In this document: positions 11,066 to 22,233 of the stretch, in pieces
Layout: the number at the start of each line of letters is the position of its first letter
How positions within the stretch are numbered: the stretch's first letter is position 1
NCBI GenBank assembly: GCA_017979445.1
Contig: CM030708.1
Span: 35,158,721-35,222,720 of the forward strand
Source of the DNA: Akebia trifoliata
Lineage: Eukaryota; Streptophyta; Magnoliopsida; Ranunculales; Lardizabalaceae
Direction: 5' to 3'
Length of the DNA stretch: 64,000 bases
Notes under the pieces: model-generated
Database searches by the model: none
Seen by the model: only the letters and a program-made list of their open reading frames with translations
Told to the model about the DNA's origin: nothing
Position numbers and translations under genes: made by a program

Positions 11066-11924
11066 AAAGAAAAAAACTTTGAAGCAACCATCCTACTTCA
11101 AAATTTTGGTAGAATTCTCTTAGAAATTCATGTGTCACGTTACGAGGAAGGTTCCTCGAAAATTTTAAAGCGACTCGACCACTTCAAAGTTGGATTCATA
11201 GGAAGTCAATTTAGCATTTTTATTTTCCAATGAATCGATTAAATTTCTATCAAAAAACATCATAATTACCATTACTTATGAATTCAAATCTCCAAGTTAA
11301 TGATTCTGAAAAATGATTACCTAAAAATAAAAGGGTAAGTTCTCAAATAATTATAATTTTTTTTTGATATTTCGTAATGTTGTTAATATTAATAAAGACA
11401 TCATGTAATATTGACAATTATGTGATAGTTGCGTCAACACATATAACGTTTTTGGTATTTTTAAAAATTTGGAAATTATTTGAGAATTTATCCCAAATAA
11501 TAAATAAATAGATTGAATGAAGAGTCGCTTAATGGCTTTATTAGTTGAGAGATAAAAGTTTAACTTTAAGCACCATTATTTAGCTGAAATTATTTTAATA
11601 TAAGGTTTGATTTTTGTGCTTTAGAAAACAAAAAAGTGATTCTAGAAGACTTTTGACCGAGTCCTTACTCCCCAAAAGGAGGCGGAAGGGGTACACTCGA
11701 ACAAAAACAAAAGTAACTCTTATCTCTTCGGGTCTCCAGACGTAGCCTTGCTTGCCTCATCTCACATTGCTTCGACAACTCAAACTCCACCGCTTATTAC
11801 CGGTTACACTTCTGTACGGAGGGTATATGACATTATTCTCATCATATCTCTTCAACTTCTCTTCTTTTCGCGAGAAATTTCTTTTTCCACTTGATTTTAT
11901 CGTCCATTAGATAATTGGGTCTGG

Positions 11925-12010
11925 GTTACATGTGCCCTAAGGGCACACGTTAAAGTGCAATAAATACACTTTCAAAATTGAATTTTGTACCAAAAATAAA
12001 AAAAAATTCG
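11925..12010. mobile_element. Family B MITE, truncated left half
   Basis: Contains the left arm of family B (ACATGTGCCCTAAGGGCACA, then a stretch with GTGCAATAAATACAC) but no matching right arm. Truncated by deletion or a later rearrangement. Confidence 0.65.
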
Positions 12011-12224
12011 TGCTAAATTATTCGGAACTTAACCACAGCGATTTCTATGGTGCAACTCCATGCTCAATTTCGGGTTGAGTTGGGCTTTGATTGAGCCTAT
12101 TGGGCTTAGGTTAGTCCACTTACACTTGAATGTTTGACCCACCAATCTGTTTGACCTAAACATGCAAAATCAACTTGATTGGTGATTCTATCTATTGGAA
12201 TGCAGTATCCAAAGACAAAAAAGA

Positions 12225-12900
12225 AGTAAGGCAGGACCCAGGCCAGTTATGAGTATATCCATAGTCATATCTAGATCCGAATCCATATTAGATTCTTTCA
12301 GAAGAAATCATATCTAAATCATTTTATTTTCATTAAATTGAATCCGAACGTACCCAAATTGTTTGTTATGGATCATGTAAGGTTGGGTTGGGTAATTCCG
12401 GATCGTTTAACATTTTTTTTTTTTTCCATTATTTTTTGCTAATTGCTATACTAATCTATTTACCATTAAAATCTTGTTTTATAAGAATTGTGTTCTATTA
12501 AAATAATAGAAAATGATAGTTTAAAAAAATTATATAAAATTGTAAAGAGTAATGATTTTTTGCACACCCCCCCCCCATTAACGAACGATAAATCATTTGC
12601 CTCGGGATACACATGATCATAAATCTTTTCTTGTGTATCCCGATGCAAATGATCTACAATTTTGTGATGGGGGCGTAGGGGGGCATGTGTCAGAGGGGAG
12701 TGTCATATTATCATGATTCAAATGTAAAAACAATATATCATCCGAATATAGGAATGGATCCGCACTCAGATCAAAGGACATCAAATCATATTCTACACAT
12801 TTTTTATTCAAATCTACTCCAAAAGCCCAAACTTGCTCATTCGGATCTTGGATCACCCGAATTTCGAATAAAATCTTACCCATTTTATACCCTAAAAAGA
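12225..12900. repeat. Dispersed repeat E, copy 2, split by a MITE
   Basis: Similar in word order to 4960-5480 over both flanks, but interrupted by a family A MITE at 12547-12719. The uninterrupted copy near 5280-5305 shows the empty site. This confirms the MITE boundaries independently of its own terminal repeats. Confidence 0.55.
12547..12719. mobile_element. Hairpin MITE, family A, nested in repeat E
   Basis: Starts GAGTAATGATTTTTTGC and ends ATTATCATGATTC, 173 bp. Flanks AATTGTAAA (12538-12546) and AAATGTAAA (12720-12728) match at 8 of 9 positions. The core has GCCTCGGGATACACATGATC facing TGTATCCCGATGCAAATGAT. A run of ten C lies at 12567-12576. Confidence 0.88.
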
Positions 12901-14123
12901 TGAAATATTTAAAAAACAACCTTAAAGGATGACTTTTATTTAGTGGCTCCCTGGTGATCCACTAGTATTTCTTTTATTGGGATCATTCGATGCCGTTAGA
13001 TTCTTCTTTTTAAGTAAAGATACCAATCTAGACCATAAAATTGATTGGCCCCCACCATGTATGAGGTCCCAGACTAAAATCAGCCTAACCAAGTTGATCC
13101 CTGAGCATCAATTAGTGGCATTATATTGGTTGGTCAAAGATGCTAAAGATTAATCAAATAAAATCCAGTCAGCCTCTATCTTACATTCTACCTTACATCA
13201 TACACATTACATCATTAAATTCAATAAAATCTAATTCTAATCTTCTCACGAGATCAATCAGTGGACGATCGAAGAATCTAATCACCAAAATGAAGGGCCC
13301 AAGTTGGTCCACCACACTCACACACCCTTGGTTTTTTTTTTTGTTTCTTAATTCTTTGTCAAAAAGAAGACCCAGCTTTTCCGGGTCCATGTGTACTAGG
13401 GGGTATGGACTATATAGATAGAGATATACAGAATGTTCTTAGCTTTATTTATTCATCTAAGCGTCTTTGACCCAAATTTATTCTGTCACTCTTTTTCCAC
13501 CATTATATACTTTGACCTCTTAATTTATCTAATTTTCTCCTATATAACTATATTTAATGAGGCATTAAATTTGTTTTAAGTAACTAAGTAATTGAAACTA
13601 GAAAGTGACGCCCACAAATGTCTCATATCTTAAACGCACGCCTAAGTAATGGTCTTTGTTAAATTTTATAGGGTAAACGTAACTATTTTGGTCTCTAACT
13701 CCACTCTATCTTATATATATATATATAAAAGAGATTAAGATGTTAATTTAAGCAACCGTGTCATGATCATCTAACTTATTGCATGATTTGATTGTTCCAA
13801 GGAATGGATGGGACCCAAGAGTCTATATTTTCCAAATCCGATTTCACATGGGAGAGATTCCATCGAAAGAGATGGAAAGTGAGGGCCTATGTGATTGTGA
13901 TGCCTACGTGTCATTTCAACACTTGGCGATAAATAACTGGTGATTTTGACTTTTCGAATGATTGGAAGATGATGTATGAGCCAATCTACCGACTACAACA
14001 AAAATCAAAATGATTGAGATGCAATAGTAATAGACTTTGCAGATAATTAATGACCACCAACAAGTACAATTAAATTTTTTTAACCATTAATTAATAATTC
14101 ATTTCATGAGATCAAATATTGAA

Positions 14124-14311
14124 GAGTAATGATTTTCATGACAAATTAAAAATACTCTCTTGATGTGGCATGTGCTAGAATCATAAATTTTTCCCCATAG
14201 AATACACAACTGTAAATATTTATGAGGATGTGCAAATGTGTATCCTGAGACATAAAATCTATGATTCTGGCACATGCCATGCCATGGGGGAGAGTCAAAT
14301 TATCACAACTC
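14124..14311. mobile_element. Hairpin MITE, family A
   Basis: A 188-bp hairpin, GAGTAATGATTTTCATGAC to AATTATCACAACTC, flanked by a perfect 9-bp duplication AATATTGAA (14115-14123 and 14312-14320). It is the cleanest example of the family's ends and target duplication. Confidence 0.9.
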
Positions 14312-16481
14312 AATATTGAAATTCTGCATTCTCATTTAAAAAGGATCATGCAATTGCGGAAATGTAATAGAGAGTATGATCGTGTGAAGTAATATAATGT
14401 GAAACGTTATTTCTTCTGCATCGATACATGTTGACAAAACAGCTGAGGAGGCTTTTGTCATAATTGGTGGATGATGTGTGAGTAAACCAAACTGGGGTGG
14501 CTGATTTGATGGGGTCCAAGTATATTGTGGGTCATAATAATTGGTGATTCATTGATTTAGGTTTAAATAGCTAGGGGAAGCCTAGGCCGTATGGCCTTTA
14601 ATTTCTTAGTAGGGTTAGGAAGGATATTGTGTTAAAAGTCTTTGAAGAAGTAAATCTCAACAGTGAAGAAGAGAATTTAATCTGAAGAACTACTAACCGT
14701 TTAAAGTTGCGTTTTAATGTTGAAAACTGACCATTTAGAGATGGAGCTTTCATGCAAATGTGACATTCCATTGAGGATAGAAAACACGATAAAGGATGTA
14801 CTCATGAGAAGCCCTTGTCATGTATGCAATGTGCTTGTTTCATCATGGAATAGTACGTAAGAATACCATGTGGTGCACTAATACATCCAATATTGATAAT
14901 GATGATGATGTGTAATGTTTGTAATGGATGTGTAGCTACAGTGGATACGAAAGCAACCAGCTTCAAGGAATGGATAACATCAAGATGGATAACTACAAAT
15001 CAGAGTAAGAAATGGAGTAATCCAGATGAACTGGTCTAGATACAATGGTACCGATATGAGTGAACAAAGGCCCACTTTTTTTCTAAAAGTCCCATAGAAA
15101 AGTTCTAATTTTAGTCGGTAACAACAAGGCCTATATTTCTCAATATTTGTGATTAATTAGGACACGCTATGGACAGCTATGGACACCAATACACCATATC
15201 GTGCCAAGATACCTTCCATAGGACCTGGTTAATCTAATTTCAATTTTTTTTTTCTTCTTAAGAAGTCATTATCATTCGACGTGTCAAATTAACGTGTGGC
15301 AAAGTAGTTCTTCCTTTTATATTTTTCAAAAGGAAATTAAATAATTAGTTTTCATGCTTTCTATGTGTTATGCTCCATCTAATGCCATGTGGTTCCATCA
15401 TTGTCCATCATGCTATAATCCGACCTACCACACAGATTTATTCCACAAAGGTTCATTAATATCTATTCTCTATGCAATTGGAGAATAGAGATATAATTGT
15501 TACCAAACACCCCCCTAAAATAATGGATGAAGATATGGGTCGAACTGTCATGCAAATTGTGCAAAACTCATGCAACCTTTGTTCTCATTCCTCACTTTTA
15601 TACTGTAAAAAATATAGAAAGTTCATAAGCATTTTTTGATGCCTTGAAAAGAATATTACAGCAAGTTCATTGGAAAACCTTTTGTTACTCTAACTACCAT
15701 CAACATGAGAATTATTTATTTATTTATTTATTTTTACCACACAAGCAACTAAATCTATGTGCTTCTCCATTAACCCAAAGTCTTGAACCCTAGCTAGAAC
15801 CCTATACTTAAGTCTATAGCACCATGGATTCCTTAATGTTGACAACCAATGACCTTATTTGTCTAAAAGGAAAGCTTGTCACACAAAGATTCCAATTTAA
15901 AAATGGCATATAGCTAGCCCCCACAAATCTCGAGAACTGTTCGATGGATCTTGGGATGATCCAAGAAGAGTCTTTCAATGTCAAAGAACTAATCTAGAAA
16001 TGGAATATGTCCAAAAAGCTACAACAACTATGTCAATGTTGCATGTCAGTTAGCACTAAGACCTGAATTTGTTGACATTAGTGGATATATAGACTTGTAA
16101 ATTCTAACTAATTTCAATCCATCCCTCTTACCAGTTTGAATCTTTTTAAGTCTTCCCACTTGAATGAAGAAAACCTTTAACAATGAAATGTAGCTAGATT
16201 TATAAAACTAACCAAGAAATCCAAATACATTAATTTTCTAGACCGAGAGTTGAGGAAAATTAAGCAAGTTAGTTGCACTCATTGAATTCTGGGTCTTTCA
16301 TGAGTGCAATTAAACTTATATTAATTAATTACATGTTCTAGAGAACTTTTGTGTATAGTTTAAGTAATAGATCTTGGGTTTAAAATTAATTTGCAGCTTT
16401 GAATTATTGATCTTGTTCATTAAAATATGCCTACCATTAGTGTTTGAGTTCTCATTTCTTTGGCTATTAATAATAATTGTA

Positions 16482-16681
16482 AAGTCATGATAATTTGACT
16501 CTTCCTTCCGACATACTCCCCCATACTCTCTTGGCCTAGCATGTGCATAGAACAATAGATTGTTTCATCGGGATACACAATTGCACATCACCATAAATAT
16601 GTGATGTTATGTATCCCAAGGAAAAAAAATCTATGGCATGCCAAGTCACGAGAGTAGAGGGGAGTCCAAAAATCATTATTC
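16482..16681. mobile_element. Hairpin MITE, family A
   Basis: Runs from AAGTCATGATAATTTGACTC to AAATCATTATTC, 200 bp. The flanks ATAATTGTA and ATAATCTTA match at 7 of 9. The core contains ATCGGGATACACAATTGC and TGTATCCCAAGG. Confidence 0.83.
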
Positions 16682-17064
16682 ATAATCTTATCATATACAC
16701 TGCCACCATCATCATTGAAGTCTTATACTAAATATTAATTGAGATCCTCTAAATTAATGAATCTTATTCCTTCATTTAACTTTGTTTAGATATATGTCTT
16801 TGCTATTAAAAGTGAGTTCATATAATAAGTCATCACTCCCTCTAACTTACATATTCCTTCTAAAAAGGACTATAATTGACCTTGTTCAAGGTGCTAAAAC
16901 CATCTTCTTCAATTGATTTTCTACTAGTTTAACACCTATTGAAGTCATTCCTACATTTTTCTCGTATTTTTTTATTTCTAATTTTATCTTTCCTACCATT
17001 TCCACTCATTCATTCAACATACTCCTCTCTTTTATTTATTTTCTTGTGTATCGTGGGTATCCCC

Positions 17065-17290
17065 ACCCTTCAGGTGAGTAATCCCACGGTCACACACACC
17101 GACCCCTCAAAAAGCCCTAGGTGCAGCTGGTGGAGTCGAGGGTCAATCAAACCCCGGAGAATGGCCCCAAAGGAATTCATTCTTTTGTGGGGTTTGGAAC
17201 AATTGACCTACCCTTGATGAGGACCTTATCAAGAGCCAACTTGCCACTAGGTCAACTCCTTAGGGTTATATTCATCTCTATTATGCTCAA
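17065..17290 (-). mobile_element. tRNA-derived SINE, second family
   Basis: On the minus strand the head resembles a tRNA A box (GAGTTGACCTAGTGGCAAG), followed by a B-box-like GTCAATTGTTCCAAACCCC. Another copy lies at 21088-21262 with the same order of boxes. Ends are approximate. Confidence 0.55.
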
Positions 17291-17337
17291 TCTATTAACA
17301 TGATGTTTCTTGACCACCAACATCCTGCTACATTAAC

Positions 17338-17540
17338 ACCAAAGGGTTGGTGAGATGGTTAGGACTATGCCTTAAGGAGCGAGTTCAAACTAAGGGGCAA
17401 CCCTTGGATTTATCCCAAAAATTAACCAGTGCACGCATGGGGGGAGGGGACAACACATGCCCAAGGATTAATAGTGTGCTCCAAGAGGCCTAGATAATTG
17501 GGCCCAAAAAATATAATAATAATAATAATAATAATAATAA
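17338..17540 (+). mobile_element. tRNA-derived SINE with (AAT)n tail, third family
   Basis: The head GGGTTGGTGAGATGGTTAGG is A-box-like and GAGCGAGTTCAAACT is B-box-like about 40 bp later. The body ends in an (AAT) microsatellite at about 17512-17540, a tail type known from plant SINEs. No other copy was recognised in the window. Confidence 0.55.
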
Positions 17541-17842
17541 ATCCATATTTATAAAGCATAGTTGGTCTAATAGTCATCTAGACAACCCAAAAGCGCACTT
17601 CTACCTTAACCATCAAGCTTTGATTCTATCAACAACATATTTTTCAATCTCTCCATACTTACACATATAGTACCCAATGTAACAAAAATGACCCTTTAGT
17701 ATTATTTGTAAAGTATAAATTTTTTGCTGAGCATTCCTCTTTTTGGATCGATGTCAGTGCAAAATTTAAATTCCATGTCCCACAACTTTTCCCTACAATT
17801 TTAGTTTTGCCTTGACTTCCTCTCTAATATCATTAATTAATA

Positions 17843-18000
17843 GAATTTTGTTAATTTGTACCCGAAGGGCACACATTAAGGTGTATTAAATACACCTGGG
17901 GAATTTATTTTTCTCATAAAAAATTCTCTCAAATGCCTATTTCCAAGGTGTATTTAATGCACCTTAACATGTGCCCTTAGGGAACATGTTAACAAAACCC
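17843..18000. mobile_element. Hairpin MITE, family B
   Basis: A 158-bp element from GAATTTTGTTAATTTG to ACATGTTAACAAAACCC, with a perfect 9-bp duplication TAATTAATA at 17834-17842 and 18001-18009. The arms carry AAGGTGTATTAAATACACC and its complement. Confidence 0.88.
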
Positions 18001-18019
18001 TAATTAATACTACACCAAC

Positions 18020-18239
18020 CATGGTTTTAAAACTCATCCGAGATCGAGACGTATCGCCCGAGTTAACTCGGTATCGGAGTTGAATGATACCAACTCGCAA
18101 AGTCACTTTTGTGACCAAGATTTACGACTCACGTTCAATTTTTTGATTTTTTGAATGAGACGTCTCAAAAAACTCATCCAAGATGACTCGATATCAGGCC
18201 TGGACAAAACAAAATGCGAAACCGAGTTTTAAAACCATG
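18020..18239. mobile_element. Hairpin MITE, family C (hAT-like, 8-bp TSD)
   Basis: Starts CATGGTTTTAAAACTCATCC and ends GAGTTTTAAAACCATG, 220 bp, flanked by a perfect 8-bp duplication ACACCAAC (18012-18019 and 18240-18247). An 8-bp duplication and CA..TG ends are typical of hAT elements. The interior has repeated GAGAC/GTCTC words. It sits only 10 bp beyond the family B copy's TSD. Confidence 0.88.
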
Positions 18240-18966
18240 ACACCAACACACTTGCTCTTTAATATAAAGCGGTAACTTCAACTATAATTGGATCAAACAC
18301 AGATTTATTAGGTACATCAGGAAAACATTATTTTTTAGGTAAAATTATTAAAAGAGGGCTCAGTATTTTAATATTTACAAAAAAAAAATCTATTTTTAAA
18401 AAAAACTACCAAAACGAATTAAATCGTTAGACAATCCATTGAGTTACTAAAGCGCTAGACCATCCAATAACTTAATTTGTTTTTAGTAAAAAAAAAGAAT
18501 TAAATAGCTTTTTTATACAAATATCAAAATCTTTAACCCTCTTTGAGTAATTTTCCCTATTTTTTATGGGTCCTTCTAGGATGCAACATTGCTGGATGCT
18601 TTCATTTCCAGCCACCAATGAGGTAGGAACGTGTTGGAAGAGAAATATAGGCTACCAAGGCAATCAGTTTCTCATTTTGAAAACTAATGAGGAAAAAGAA
18701 AGCAGAACTGGTCCCACATTTTTTGAGATGGATAAGTTTGACTTGAACCAACTACATGAAGGCTGTATTGCAATACAATCAACCAATTTCTATGAGCCCA
18801 AGACTTTGGGTCTATTGATCCATAGGGTTGTCAATAAGCCCAAATGGCCTGAATTTGCTTGGTACGGCCCAAAAAGGCTTAGCCTAATAGAAATTTTCAA
18901 AAGCTAAGTTTGGGACCGGCCCCTTGACACCCACTAATGACCAATGAATGCATCTCCTAGCCCTTG

Positions 18967-19203
18967 TTTTTTTTTTTAATGGGGGTATCCGAACCACAGT
19001 GAGCTAGAGCCTGGACCAAGGCATATGGGTCCCTCCCATGGGCACATGAAATGCCCACAAATCACACACCAAGTAAACGAGGGCATGCCCTAACGGGTGG
19101 CCTCAATGAGCCACTGCTCTACTGGGTATCGAACACACAACCTACGAACTCTCACCACCTATTGGATTCGAAATAACCATTGAGCGAATCCCTCTGGGTT
19201 CAC
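18967..19203 (-). mobile_element. tRNA-derived SINE, fourth family
   Basis: Minus strand: A box near GGATTCGCTCAATGG, B box TGTGTTCGATACCC, and an A-rich tail (T run at 18967-18978). Similar 11-12-bp words, TAGCCCTTGTT and TACCCCTTGTT, flank it as a likely target duplication. Related fragments occur at 22880-23036 and 47255-47450. Confidence 0.65.
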
Positions 19204-19409
19204 CTTACCCCTTGTTGAAACAACACTCTGAAAATCAGACTTTATTTCACCTTGTTAAGTTGATTCCATGGCCTTACCAAACAGCACATTAGGATTTAAA
19301 CGAAAAGTTGCCAAACCCATATCTCATCACAAATTATTTAGTGGTTAGATTACAACAGATATATCAAATGAAAACAATATTTACAATTGGAAATATAGGT
19401 ATATATATA

Positions 19410-19897
19410 AGGGAACGGATCAAGGGATATATGAAAAAACATATGTAAAACCAATGTATTTTTTTTTGCTAACCGAGCATCCGGTCAGCTTGCGTGCACC
19501 ATGACTAATCTCGGGGAGGACTACCACAGCAACCCACCGATGTAACAATAATAAATTTTCAAAATATGGGTTATAAGTTTCGTATTGAGCTAATTTTATT
19601 GAGGATGATCTCTATGATGGGAAGATCATTCGAAAAAAGAAATCAGTCCAATCTGAAACTTCTAACCCCATTAAAAGTGATTTAGAATGTGGACTGTCGA
19701 TTATTTGGCCAATTTTTACCAATAATTTGTAAATCACTTTTGATGGATTTAGAAGTTTCAGATGGAGCTGATTTTTTGTGAGGATGATCTTCTCATCATA
19801 GTGACCATTCTCTTAAAAATCAGCTCAATCCAAAATCTCTAACCCATATTTTGAAAAACCATAGTTTTTTTACATATGTCCCATGAACCGCCCCCCA
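19410..19897. mobile_element. Long hairpin MITE, family D
   Basis: About 488 bp from GGGAACGGATCA to TGAACCGCCCCCC between copies of ATATATATA. Arms pair over long stretches: GAGGATGATCTCTATGATGG and GATTTTTTGTGAGGATGATC are repeated and inverted. It appears to contain a short SINE-like piece near 19470-19550. A shorter relative is at 31552-31782. The TSD lies in an AT repeat, so it is less decisive. Confidence 0.7.
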
Positions 19898-21087
19898 TAT
19901 ATATATGTTGTTTTATATTAAAAATCAACATCATCGCCTTATCCGAAAGATTTGGGTCAGTTTGGAATCCAACTCCTAAATTCCATTGTGCCTAGAGCCA
20001 TTTCTTTTATTTTTGAATTTGTGTTCACGTTCTTCCCTATCTCTATGACTCCATCCATGTTTTTTTGAATTTTTCTCTCATTCTTTTAAAATCTTCAATT
20101 GGAATATTTCTTCTAATTAGAATTGTTATCAACCTTTCTTGAACATGTCCAATCCATCTTAATCAACTTTTCCTTAATTTATTGCATATTGGAGCTAATC
20201 ATTCATATCCTCTAATGCTTCGCCGTCTGATATCACACCTTGCATGGATTTAGATTGTTTGTGTAATAAAATATAACCATTTTTCATCCTTTCATGCAAT
20301 TTTCAAGTTGAAATTATATTATTAGAAAATAAACTTGACGATGTTACGAGAAGAAATTAAACAACAAAGAGACCTCGGATCACAGAAAAATAAAATGGAT
20401 GATTTAGATATACCCCTCTTCATTTTGCTGAATATTTGAGACACCTCTGTGTTTATAAACTGGTGAGATATGCCCCTTGACCTCACTCTACAATGGAAGA
20501 CGAGTATAAAATTACCTAAGTGCCATCATCTTCAACCCCAAGTCAAATCCCCTTGATTTTTCTCCAAAAAATCTATTATTTTTAGCTCTTAAATCGCTAA
20601 GGTAAACTACTTTTAACATATTCCACCTTGTCCTCAATCCATGTTCTTCAACCTGTTATGAAAAACCCTTGATTTTCTACCTAAAAATCCGTCGTATTCT
20701 ATTATGACCCCAAAGAGACATGGCCTTAAATTTCTACAACACTAAGATCTAGGGACATTGGTTTATTCGTATGGTTTGGCGTTAAAGCCAACACCATGCC
20801 TAGAGCTCAAAGTTCAAATTAGAGTGACTTGGAAAAAGAATTATTTTGGGGACCCCAAGAGAAGGATGCTAGGGTAAAAAATCACCACAATGTAGGCACC
20901 AAAGGCCTTAGAGGAAGGGGGTGATCTAAGAGTCCAAAAAGAAAAAAAGGATATTAGACTGAAAGTCACTGTAGATTGAACCATCGTGAATAGGAGTGTA
21001 ACTTGGTCTGGTTCAAATAGAGAAACGAACCAAACCAATAGTTTTAGGTTGGTTTGCTTCGGTTTAGAACATGTTGTGATTCAGTTC

Positions 21088-21262
21088 TAGGTGAGACTAA
21101 TCCCACAGTCACACACATCGGCCCTCAAAAAATCCTACGTGCAACTAGTTGAGTCAAGGGTGGCCCTAAGGAATTCATAGCTTTATGGGGTTTCAAACAC
21201 TTGACCTACCCTTCTTGAGGAGTTTATCATGACTTGGCTTGCAATTAGGCCAAACCCTTTGG
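21088..21262 (-). mobile_element. tRNA-derived SINE, second family, copy 2
   Basis: Matches 17065-17290 in order and words (TAATCCCACAGTCACACACA, GGGGTTTCAAACACTTGACC). On the minus strand the head is GGGTTTGGCCTAATTGCAAG. Its head sequence is partly repeated at 21332-21372 after a GT microsatellite (about 21283-21308). Confidence 0.55.
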
Positions 21263-21877
21263 GTTTTACATATACATGCGTATGTGTGTGTGTGTGTGTG
21301 TGTGTGTGCTGTGTGTGAATTATTTTATCAAGACTTGGCTTGCAACTAGGCCAAACCCTTTGGGTTTTACATATACATATGTATGTGTGTGAATTATTTT
21401 AAGAGTTACGACATAAGATTAATAATAAAATTTTATTTTTATTATTTATTTATTTTTATTAAAGATATGTTGTTTCCAAGCAAGTTTATGGGATATAGGC
21501 AATGCATTGAATTGAACCAAGCCAACCTTAGTTCAATTTGGATTGGTGCTATTGGCATTTTGGTTCGATTTTTATTCTTATTTAGTGAAATCGACTTACA
21601 TTGGTTCAGTTTTGATTTGGCTCCAAACAGAATCATGATCCAGCCATAGTCGTGAATGTAATTTGTGTAACATAATGGTATGTTAGGACCCCAAAGAGAT
21701 GTAGGGTTATCATTCTCCATATCTACTACCTAGGTATTTTTAGTGTATTAGTGGACTGGTCTCATATTCTATTTCCCAAGAGTCATTCTACATTTTTCTT
21801 TTTCTTGGCTTAGCCCTCAAAATTCCTATCTTGCGGGGGGGGGGGAGTTTGCTACTTTTCTTGAGGTTGAGGGAGAG

Positions 21878-22099
21878 GGTGGTGTGATAATCTGTCTCTC
21901 CCGCGTGACATACTCAAAATACTCATAGGACGTGGCATGTGTTAGAAGCATAGTCTTATGCCTCGGGATACGCAAGTTACATCTCCATAAATTTGTGCAA
22001 TTGTGTATCTCGATGAAAGAAAATCTATGGTTTGCGTACATCCCACGTCAAGAGAGTATTTTGAGTATGCCATGTGGGAGAATCAGGAGATTATTACTC
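21878..22099. mobile_element. Hairpin MITE, family A, in the HS1 promoter
   Basis: Arms include CATACTCAAAATACTC and GAGTATTTTGAGTATGCC, with the core GCCTCGGGATACGCAAG facing AATTGTGTATCTCGATG. The right end ATTATTACTC is at 22099. The left end is not exact and no target duplication was confirmed. It ends about 64 bp before the likely TATA box of the HS1-like gene. Confidence 0.75.
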
Positions 22100-22162
22100 A
22101 AAAGGAAAAGGTATAGGAATTAGGAAGAGACGTGAGCCGAGAAAAAGTGCGAGGGTTTCTTT

Positions 22163-22169
22163 TATAAGA
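22163..22169 (+). promoter_or_regulatory. Likely TATA box of the HS1-like gene
   Basis: TATAAGA lies 71 bp before the ATG at 22234. The leader between them is a GAGAC/GAGAGA-rich tract. Position fits a plant core promoter with a short leader of about 40 bases. Confidence 0.45.
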
Positions 22170-22233
22170 TAATAGTATTGAGAGAGACGGAGACAGAAAC
22201 AGAGACAGAGAGAGAGCTAGAGACGGAGAGAGA

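Noticed and set aside
18566..18907. 113-codon open frame in the gene desert.
   Set aside because: Overlaps a dispersed repeat also seen around 36080-36220, 39140-39330 and 41000-41100. No domain and no promoter.
10582..19203. tRNA-like A and B boxes considered as tRNA genes.
   Set aside because: No cloverleaf can be closed, the boxes sit in longer bodies with A-rich tails and target duplications, and the copies are dispersed. These are SINEs.
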